NCBI RefSeq assembly: GCF_003253745.1
Contig: NZ_MZXV01000075.1
Location: forward strand, 1-64,000
DNA from: Mesorhizobium kowhaii
Lineage (GTDB): Bacteria; Pseudomonadota; Alphaproteobacteria; Rhizobiales; Rhizobiaceae
Length of the DNA stretch: 64,000 nt
Reading direction: 5' to 3'
The notes beneath the pieces were generated by a model. It searched no databases, had not been told where the DNA came from, and saw nothing but the letters and a program-made list of their open reading frames with translations. Positions 58,359 to 64,000 of this stretch are shown here, piece by piece. Positions within the stretch are counted from its first letter, which is position 1. Each line of letters starts with the position of its first letter. Both the position numbers and the translations under genes were made by a program.

Positions 58359-59144
58359 ATGCGTATTGCACTGCGTATCGCGCTTGCCGCATCGGCTGCG
58401 CTGCTGACGCTCGGCGTAGCCCAGGCCCAGGAAAAGACCCTGAGGATCGGCACCGAAGGCGCCTACCCACCCTTCAACAACCTCACCGCCGATGGCCAGC
58501 TCGTCGGTTTCGACATCGACATCGCCAAGGCGCTTTGTGACCAGATGAAGGTCAAGTGCACCTTCGTCGCCCAGGATTGGGACGGCATCATCCCCGCTCT
58601 CCAGGCCGGCAAGTTCGACGCCATCGTCGCCTCGATGTCGATCACGCCGGAGCGCAAGGAGAAGGTCGACTTCACCAACAAATATTACAACACGCCGTCG
58701 GCCCTGGCCGTGCCTAAAGACAGCACGCTGAAAGGCGTGACCAAGGCAGATCTCGCCGGCAAGACCATTGGTGTCGCCACCACGACCACGCATTTCAACT
58801 ATGCCTCGAAGACTTACACCGACAGCACCATCAAGGGCTATCCGAGTAGCCCCGAGGAGCAGGCCGATCTTGCCAATGGTCGTCTCGACGCCATCGAGGA
58901 CGATATTGTTGTGCTTCAGCAGTGGCTGGATTCGCCTGATGGCGCATGCTGCAAGATTCTCGGCCAGCCGTCGCCGCAACCGGTCGACATCTTCGGACCG
59001 GGCGCCGGCATTGCCGTACGCAAGGGCGAGACCGATCTCGTCAACAAGTTCAATGCGGCCATCGATGCTATTCGCGCCAACGGAAAGTACAAGGAAATCA
59101 ACGACAAGTACTTCAAGTTCGACGTCTTCGGCGCCGAATCCTGA
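58359..59144 (+). CDS. Polar/basic amino-acid ABC transporter substrate-binding protein
   Basis: A 261-residue periplasmic protein of the HisJ/LAO type: signal peptide ending AQAQE, then LRIGTEGAYPPFNNLTADGQ, LVGFDIDIAKALCDQMKVKC, TFVAQDWDGIIPALQAGKFD and AIVASMSITPERKEKVDFTN, the standard family 3 pattern. ATG 58359 with AGAGAGGA upstream is the supported start. It is followed by two permease genes; a strong 11-base-pair hairpin sits between and probably lowers downstream expression relative to the binding protein. Exact amino acid unknown. Confidence 0.92.
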   Translation: MRIALRIALAASAALLTLGVAQAQEKTLRIGTEGAYPPFNNLTADGQLVGFDIDIAKALCDQMKVKCTFVAQDWDGIIPALQAGKFDAIVASMSITPERKEKVDFTNKYYNTPSALAVPKDSTLKGVTKADLAGKTIGVATTTTHFNYASKTYTDSTIKGYPSSPEEQADLANGRLDAIEDDIVVLQQWLDSPDGACCKILGQPSPQPVDIFGPGAGIAVRKGETDLVNKFNAAIDAIRANGKYKEINDKYFKFDVFGAES

Positions 59145-59154
59145 TAATATGACA

Positions 59155-59181
59155 AAGGCGGCGGGGGTCTCCCGCCGCCTT
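59155..59181 (+). other. Intercistronic hairpin of the amino-acid ABC operon
   Basis: Stem AAGGCGGCGGG / CCCGCCGCCTT with loop GGTCT and no strong T tract, between the binding-protein and first permease genes. Such hairpins usually protect the upstream mRNA and attenuate the downstream part. Confidence 0.65.
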
Positions 59182-59219
59182 CCGGTCTTCTGTGATCGCC
59201 GTGGAGACAAGACCAGTCA

Positions 59220-59939
59220 ATGCCAGCCCAGAGCTTATGGACACTTCTCAGTTGGGGACCCGATGGCTGGCTTGATGATATCGCTTATGGCGCACTGGTC
59301 ACCGTGGCGCTTGCGCTCGCTACACTGCCGATTGGGCTGACGATCGGTTTTTTCATAGCACTGGCCAAACAGTCCGAAGAACCTTCGCTGCGCCTTGCCG
59401 CCAACATCTACACCACGGTCTTCCGTGGCCTGCCGGAACTGGTGACGCTTTTCCTGTTTTTCTTCGGCATGCCAATTCTGCTGCAGCACCTCATCCGATA
59501 TTTCCGGCCCGAAGCGACCATCGATGTCAACAGCTTCGTCGCCGGCATGATAGTGCTTGCGCTGATCTTCTCGTCCTATGCCAGCGAGGTTTTCCTGTCG
59601 GCCTTCCGCGCCATACCGAAAGGCCAGTATGAGGGTGGCTATGCCATCGGCCTTTCCAACTGGCTGACCATGCGCAAGGTGATCTTGCCGCAGCTGCTCC
59701 GCATCGCATTTCCCGGGCTCGAAAACTGCTGGCTTAGTCTGCTCAAGGACACGTCGCTCGTGTCGGTCGTCGGTCTCGCCGAGACGTTGCGCAATGCCGG
59801 TGTGGCGGCTCGCGTCACCAAGCACTCGTTCATGTTTTACAGTGTGGCGGCCCTGGTCTTTCTTGGCCTGGCAATCGTGTCGTCCTTCGCCACCAGCGCG
59901 ATCCTGCGCTCACTCGGTCGGCGGGAGGCACAACGATGA
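59220..59939 (+). CDS. Amino-acid ABC transporter permease (HisQ-like)
   Basis: A 239-residue inner-membrane permease: five helices, GALVTVALALATLPIGLTIG in the first, VFRGLPELVTLFLFFFGMPI, and the ATPase-contact EAA loop FRAIPKGQYEGGYAIGLSNW with TMRKVILPQLLRIAFPGLEN. It pairs with the next permease, whose start overlaps its stop by ATGA. No cognate ATPase gene follows in the window. Confidence 0.92.
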   Translation: MPAQSLWTLLSWGPDGWLDDIAYGALVTVALALATLPIGLTIGFFIALAKQSEEPSLRLAANIYTTVFRGLPELVTLFLFFFGMPILLQHLIRYFRPEATIDVNSFVAGMIVLALIFSSYASEVFLSAFRAIPKGQYEGGYAIGLSNWLTMRKVILPQLLRIAFPGLENCWLSLLKDTSLVSVVGLAETLRNAGVAARVTKHSFMFYSVAALVFLGLAIVSSFATSAILRSLGRREAQR

Positions 59940-60805
59940 GCGCCACCGCCACCATGGTCGAACGGCCACCGCCCCGGGCGCGGGGCTGGCCGCGTCCCCG
60001 CATCGCTGGCTATGCGCTCGTCTGCATGTGGATAGCCTTCGGGCTGGGCATCGTTGCCTATCTGGTTCTTGCCTGGAATCCCGCCTTCTTTGCCAAGTAT
60101 GCGCCGGCCTATCTGAAAGGGCTTGGGGTCACCCTGTCGCTGGTCGCCATAGCGATGGTGATTGGTGCGATACTGTCGGTTCCCGTCGCTTACGGCCGCA
60201 TGTCCAGCAACCGGATCCTGTCCGGCCTCGCCTATTGCTATGTCTACTTTTTCCGTGGCACGCCGCTGCTGGTACAGACTTTTCTCGTCTATTACGGCGT
60301 CGGCTCTTTCCGGCCGCAACTCAGCGAATTCGGTATCTACCTTCCGGTCTTCAGCGATGGGCTGACTCTCGCCCGATTCACACTTTGGGATTTTTTCAAG
60401 GACGCATTCAACTGCGGCGTCTTTGCCTTTGCGCTCAACACCGCCGCCTACCAGGCCGAAATCCTGCGCGGCGCCATCGAGAGCGTGCCCAGGGGCCAGT
60501 GGGAAGGTGCTGCTTCCCTTGGCCTGCACAAATTGCAGACGCTGCGCAAGATCATCCTGCCGCAGGCATTGATTGTCGCCTTGCGGCCTTATGGCAACGA
60601 ACTCATCCTGATGATCAAGGCTTCGGCCATCGTCGCCATCATCACCGTCTACGACCTGATGGGCAACGCAAAGCTCGCCTTCGCCAACTCCTTCGACATT
60701 CAGGCGTATATCTGGGTCGCCGTCGTCTACCTCGTCATGGTCGAGATATTGCGCCATGGCGTTGAATGGATCGAGCGCCGGATCACCATCCACCTGAAAC
60801 GCTGA
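59936..60805 (+). CDS. Amino-acid ABC transporter permease (HisM-like)
   Basis: A 289-residue permease with an N-terminal cytoplasmic tail longer than usual (about 25 residues), five helices, FFRGTPLLVQTFLVYYGVGS and the EAA loop IESVPRGQWEGAASLGLHKL followed by QTLRKIILPQALIVALRPYG. Translation is coupled to the HisQ-like gene. The ATP-binding subunit (HisP-like) expected next to it is not present before the HIBADH-family gene at 60916. Confidence 0.92.
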   Translation: MSATATMVERPPPRARGWPRPRIAGYALVCMWIAFGLGIVAYLVLAWNPAFFAKYAPAYLKGLGVTLSLVAIAMVIGAILSVPVAYGRMSSNRILSGLAYCYVYFFRGTPLLVQTFLVYYGVGSFRPQLSEFGIYLPVFSDGLTLARFTLWDFFKDAFNCGVFAFALNTAAYQAEILRGAIESVPRGQWEGAASLGLHKLQTLRKIILPQALIVALRPYGNELILMIKASAIVAIITVYDLMGNAKLAFANSFDIQAYIWVAVVYLVMVEILRHGVEWIERRITIHLKR

Positions 60806-60915
60806 CTGATTCCATCTGCCTGCACCAGTCGATCAGCCCACAGGCGTCTTGACGAATTGAGCGTAGGGCCTAGAGCTTTCGCAGCAAATTCCGTTTCCGT
60901 CTGAAGGGCAAGCTC

Positions 60916-61785
60916 ATGGCATCTGTGGCATTTCTCGGTCTTGGCGTGATGGGCTATCCAATGGCCGGGCACCTCAGGAACAAGGGGGGCCATGACGTCG
61001 CCGTCTACAACCGCACCAAGGCCAAGGCCGAGCAATGGGTTGGCCAGCATGGCGGCAGCCTGGCGCTGACACCGGCGGAAGCGGCCAAGGGCAAGGATTT
61101 CGTCTTCTCCTGCGTTGGCAATGATGACGATCTGCGTTCGGTGACGACAGGTCCCGAAGGTGCCTTCAAATCGATGAAGAAAGGTTCGGTCTTCATCGAC
61201 AATACCACGGCCTCGGCCGAGGTCGCACGCGAACTGGCCGCGGCCGCGGAAGCGGGTGGCTTTTCGTTTCTCGATGCGCCGGTCTCCGGCGGCCAGGCCG
61301 GCGCCGAGAATGGCGTGCTGACCGTCATGGTCGGCGGCGAGCAGGAAGCTTTCGACAGGGCGAGGCCCGTTATCGATGCCTATGCCCGCATGGTCGGCTT
61401 GATGGGATCGGCAGGTGCTGGCCAGCTCACCAAGATGATCAACCAGATCACCATCGCCGGCCTCGTCCAGGGTCTGGCCGAAGGCATTCATTTCGGCAAG
61501 AGGGCCGGGCTCGACATCGAGAAGGTGATCAAGGTGATTTCCAAGGGTGCTGCCGGTTCCTGGCAGATGGAGAACCGGCACAAGACGATGAATGCCGGCA
61601 AATATGATTTCGGCTTCGCTGTCGACTGGATGCGCAAGGATCTCGGTATCTGCCTGACCGAGGCCGACCGCAACGGCGCCAAGCTGCCGGTGACCGCACT
61701 TGTCGATCAATTCTACAAGGATGTGCAGGCGATGGGCGGCAAGCGCTGGGATACGTCCTCGCTGCTGGCGCGCCTGGAAAAATAG
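60916..61785 (+). CDS. 3-hydroxyisobutyrate dehydrogenase-family NAD(P)-dependent oxidoreductase
   Basis: A 289-residue beta-hydroxyacid dehydrogenase. N-terminal motif VAFLGLGVMGYPMAGHLRNK, substrate-binding FSFLDAPVSGGQAGAENGVL near residues 115-134, catalytic Lys in SAGAGQLTKMINQITIAG, and cofactor-site GSWQMENRHKTMNAGKYDFG. Related enzymes oxidise 3-hydroxyisobutyrate, tartronate semialdehyde or reduce glyoxylate-type substrates; which one is not resolved. Good ribosome-binding site AAGGGCAAG. Followed after eight bases by the AlkD-like gene. Confidence 0.9.
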   Translation: MASVAFLGLGVMGYPMAGHLRNKGGHDVAVYNRTKAKAEQWVGQHGGSLALTPAEAAKGKDFVFSCVGNDDDLRSVTTGPEGAFKSMKKGSVFIDNTTASAEVARELAAAAEAGGFSFLDAPVSGGQAGAENGVLTVMVGGEQEAFDRARPVIDAYARMVGLMGSAGAGQLTKMINQITIAGLVQGLAEGIHFGKRAGLDIEKVIKVISKGAAGSWQMENRHKTMNAGKYDFGFAVDWMRKDLGICLTEADRNGAKLPVTALVDQFYKDVQAMGGKRWDTSSLLARLEK

Positions 61786-61793
61786 GGGTCGCG

Positions 61794-62498
61794 ATGGCCG
61801 AGCTTTCGCCCCAGTCCAGTGCCGACGAAATCGTCGCGCATCTGCGCTCGATCGGCTCGGAGGAAAATCGCCGTGGCATGCTGCGCTATGGCATCAAGAT
61901 CGAACGTGCGCTCGGCATCCCGCACGGCGTGCAGCGGCAGATTGCTAGGAAAATCAAGCGCAACCATGAGCGCGCTTTCGCGCTGTGGCAGACAGGTATC
62001 ATGGAGGCGCAGTTCATCGCTTCCGTCACGGCCGACCCGAAGCGGTTTTCTGCCGCGGACGCAAGGCAATGGGCGTCGAGTTTCGACTCCTGGGACATCG
62101 TCGATGGCGTCTCCGATCTCTTCGTCGACACCGACGCCTGGAAAGAACTGATCGGCGAGTTCGCGGCCGATGAACGGGAATTCGTTCGACGCACGGCCTT
62201 TGCCATGATGGCCTGGTCTGTCGTCCATCGGAAGAAAGAGCCGGAGGCGACCTTTCTCGCCTTCCTGCCGATCATCGAAGCGCATGCCACCGACGGCCGC
62301 AACTTCGTCAAGAAGGGCGTGAACTGGGCCCTTCGTTCGATCGGCAAACGATCGATGGAAATGCACGGTGCTGTCCTTGCTGTCGCCGAAAGGCTCGCGC
62401 AATCGACCGACAAGACGGCGCGCTGGATCGGCAAGGATGCTGTGAAGGAACTATCGGATGCCAGGACGCTCGAGCGCCTCGCCGCCAGGAAAAGCTGA
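61794..62498 (+). CDS. AlkD-like DNA alkylation repair protein
   Basis: A 234-residue all-helical HEAT-repeat protein of the AlkD family, DNA glycosylases for bulky or cationic alkylated purines. The typical sequence around ENRRGMLRYGIKIERALGIP, the central KKEPEATFLAFLPIIEAHAT, and SSFDSWDIVDGVSDLFVD with its Trp-Asp pair are visible. Catalytic Asp and aromatic clamp residues are likely the W/D pairs in SWDIVD and DNA contacts, though assignment is by pattern. It overlaps the downstream GNAT gene by 41 bases. Confidence 0.83.
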   Translation: MAELSPQSSADEIVAHLRSIGSEENRRGMLRYGIKIERALGIPHGVQRQIARKIKRNHERAFALWQTGIMEAQFIASVTADPKRFSAADARQWASSFDSWDIVDGVSDLFVDTDAWKELIGEFAADEREFVRRTAFAMMAWSVVHRKKEPEATFLAFLPIIEAHATDGRNFVKKGVNWALRSIGKRSMEMHGAVLAVAERLAQSTDKTARWIGKDAVKELSDARTLERLAARKS

Positions 62499-63039
62499 CG
62501 GACGTGAAATCCGCTTCACGGAAGTGACGCGCTCGACACGCGCCGATTTCGAAAACCTGTTCGAACAGCCGGGCGCACCGAAATATTGCTGGTGCATGGC
62601 CTGGCGCCATCTGCCCAGCCGCGAGCATGTCCACAACGACGAGAAAAAGCGGGCCATGATGGCGATTGTCGATGCCGGCACGCCGGTCGGCATCCTCGCC
62701 CATCTTGACGGCAAGACCGTCGGTTGGTGCTCGGTCGCGCCACGCCAGGCCTATCGCAGGCTTTCACGCCAACAGGACGACAGCGAGGCCGATATCTGGT
62801 CGATCGTTTGTTTTTACGTGCCAAGGGCCTTGCGCGGCGCCGGGTTGGCCGCCGCACTGCTAGACGCGGCCATCAACCACGCCTTCGCCGAAGGGGCCAG
62901 CACGATCGAGGCCTATCCGGTCGACCAGGCATCGCCGAGCTACAGCTTCATGGGTTTTCGCGACATGTTTGCGGCGCGCGGGTTCCACGAGATTGGCATG
63001 GCCGGTTCTCGCCGACATGTGATGCGGCTCGAGCGTTGA
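62458..63039 (+). CDS. GNAT-family N-acetyltransferase
   Basis: A 193-residue acetyltransferase: N-terminal substrate part (EQPGAPKYCWCMAWRHLPSR), central strand VGWCSVAPRQAYRRLSRQ, and the acetyl-CoA region CFYVPRALRGAGLAAALLDA with the R-x2-G-x-G/A loop, then AINHAFAEGASTIEAYPVDQ. ATG 62458 is preceded by AAGGA at correct spacing, so the 41-base overlap with the AlkD-like gene seems real and suggests coupled expression. Acceptor unknown. Confidence 0.86.
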   Translation: MPGRSSASPPGKADGREIRFTEVTRSTRADFENLFEQPGAPKYCWCMAWRHLPSREHVHNDEKKRAMMAIVDAGTPVGILAHLDGKTVGWCSVAPRQAYRRLSRQQDDSEADIWSIVCFYVPRALRGAGLAAALLDAAINHAFAEGASTIEAYPVDQASPSYSFMGFRDMFAARGFHEIGMAGSRRHVMRLER

Positions 63040-63085
63040 CGTCATTGGTAGCGGCGTCTTTACTCCAGACCAAAGGAAGCGGCCA

Positions 63086-63655
63086 ATGAACAACCATATC
63101 GGATCAACCATAGCGCTCGCAGCCGCGCTGTTTGTGTCCATTGCCACCGATGCCTCGGCCGAGACCGCACACATATTCTGGAAGGATCTGCGCCCGGCGA
63201 CACAAACCGCCGCCGAAAACGTCGGGCTGCCGATGATCGCGGCCAAATTGCCCGACCATGGCGAGACGCTGTCTCTTGATCTGCAGGACAAGACCATTCA
63301 GCTGGCCGGCTATGCACTGCCGGTCGACCGCGACGGCGACCTTGTCTATCAGTTCCTGCTGGTGCCGTGGACCGGCGCCTGCAGCCACATGCCGACGCCG
63401 CCGCCCAACCAGATCGTGCTGGTCACGCCGGCTCGCCCCTACAAGATGTCGGAAGCCTACCAGCCGGTCTCGGTTACCGGTGCGCTGAAGCCGGATATGG
63501 AGAAAAGCCAGCTGTTCATTCTCGATGGCGTCAGCGTGATCCAGTCCGGTTACACCGTGCGCAAGGCCGATGTGGTGAGCGTCGACAGTGTGCCTGACAC
63601 GATCACGCTGCCGGTGAACTCACCCTGGAGTTTCCTCAACAAGAAAAAGAACTGA
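63086..63655 (+). CDS. DUF3299 family exported protein
   Basis: A 189-residue exported protein: signal peptide ends near DASAE, followed by IFWKDLRPATQTAAENV, IQLAGYALPVDRDGDLVYQF and the DUF3299 signature LLVPWTGACSHMPTPPPNQI with its Cys/His, then VTGALKPDMEKSQLFILDGV. DUF3299 proteins are often found near metal or lipoprotein export genes, but their function is not established. AGGAAGCGGCCA precedes the ATG. Convergent with the Lrp gene. Confidence 0.84.
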   Translation: MNNHIGSTIALAAALFVSIATDASAETAHIFWKDLRPATQTAAENVGLPMIAAKLPDHGETLSLDLQDKTIQLAGYALPVDRDGDLVYQFLLVPWTGACSHMPTPPPNQIVLVTPARPYKMSEAYQPVSVTGALKPDMEKSQLFILDGVSVIQSGYTVRKADVVSVDSVPDTITLPVNSPWSFLNKKKN

Positions 63656-63669
63656 TCGGTCCCGTCAGC

Positions 63670-64000
63670 TCAAGCGGCGTTGGCGCCCGATTCCTTGTCC
63701 AGCACCATGTAATCGAGCGGGATTTCGGTCGTGTATTTGATCTGCTCCATGGCGAAGGACGACGACACGTCGCGAATCTCGATCTTGGCGATCAGCCGCT
63801 TGTAGAAGGCATCGTAGGCGGCGATGTCGGGCACCACGACGCGCAGGAGATAGTCGACATCGCCGCTCATGCGGTAGAACTCGACCACTTCGGGAAATTC
63901 CTGGATGACCTCGGAAAACCGCCGCAGCCATTCATGGCTGTGCGAATTGGTGCGGATCGACACGAAGACGGTGACCCGCACATTGACCTTTTCATGGTCG
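63670..64000 (-). CDS. Lrp/AsnC-family transcriptional regulator, partial (5' end outside window)
   Basis: The C-terminal ligand-binding (RAM/AsnC) domain of an Lrp-type regulator: VNVRVTVFVSIRTNSHSHEW, LRRFSEVIQEFPEVVEFYRM-SGDVDYLLRVVV, DIAAYDAFYKRLIAKIEIRD and SSSFAMEQIKYTTEIPLDYM. The frame runs without interruption off the right edge of the window, where the N-terminal helix-turn-helix should be encoded. Probably controls a neighbouring amino-acid gene located right of the window. Confidence 0.88.
   Translation of the reverse strand, partial: DHEKVNVRVTVFVSIRTNSHSHEWLRRFSEVIQEFPEVVEFYRMSGDVDYLLRVVVPDIAAYDAFYKRLIAKIEIRDVSSSFAMEQIKYTTEIPLDYMVLDKESGANAA

Noticed and set aside
1..64000. CRISPR array or ribosomal RNA genes
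   Set aside because: No regularly spaced repeats and no rRNA-like sequence were noticed in the window.

Overview
The window looks like chromosome from a Mesorhizobium-like alphaproteobacterium (Rhizobiales). The evidence is high-GC coding with GC-rich third codon positions, a phosphatidylcholine synthase of the rhizobial Pcs type, IalB-, DUF930-, DUF2161- and HspQ-family proteins typical of the order, and two copies of a Rhizobiales-type palindromic intergenic repeat. No database search was possible, so family names rest on recognised motifs.

Left part (1-8.4 kb): a type I secretion membrane-fusion protein lies next to a glycan-modification cluster. That cluster has a leftward operon (TylF-type methyltransferase, glycosyltransferase-methyltransferase fusion, methyltransferase) and a divergent methyltransferase-like protein with a coiled coil. 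Then come a palindromic repeat, a sterol-desaturase-family enzyme, a DUF2161 protein and a DUF930 protein.

Core part (8.5-34.3 kb): mostly housekeeping and transport. It holds TerC, rimO, an acyltransferase, a four-gene BMP-type nucleoside ABC transporter, a quinone oxidoreductase, a tightly overlapped pcs-DUF1326-DUF2182 chain, a UbiH-type monooxygenase, hspQ, IalB, a YejA-like peptide-binding protein with a DsbA-fold oxidoreductase, a BacA/BclA-like exporter-fold ABC protein, mgtE (its start codon lies inside a long hairpin), gor, a DUF2059 protein, rpiA, gph and tRNA-Val(CAC).

Accessory part (34.3-45.1 kb): immediately after tRNA-Val there is a decayed 3' half of a tRNA-Glu. It is followed by AT-richer, patchwork DNA: a compact three-gene cassette of uncharacterised proteins led by a TIGR04255-family protein, a convergent small gene, a GcrA C-terminal-like mini-protein, a P-loop kinase-like protein, a truncated RraA gene, a peroxiredoxin-like protein and a secreted protein. 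A 21-bp exact direct repeat brackets part of this block. The region ends with two convergent signalling proteins that share the same TolB-like/TPR output module but carry different inputs (winged helix versus class III adenylate cyclase).

Right part (45.4-64 kb): small secreted proteins, an L,D-transpeptidase, an SDR/TetR divergent pair and a hydrolase/MarR divergent pair, both with visible operators, a rhodanese, a PPOX protein and DUF971. Molybdenum cofactor genes follow (moaA with a ModE-like operator, then mobA-mobB), then a basic/polar amino-acid ABC transporter lacking its ATPase here, an HIBADH-family dehydrogenase, AlkD-like and GNAT proteins, a DUF3299 protein and a partial Lrp regulator running off the right edge.
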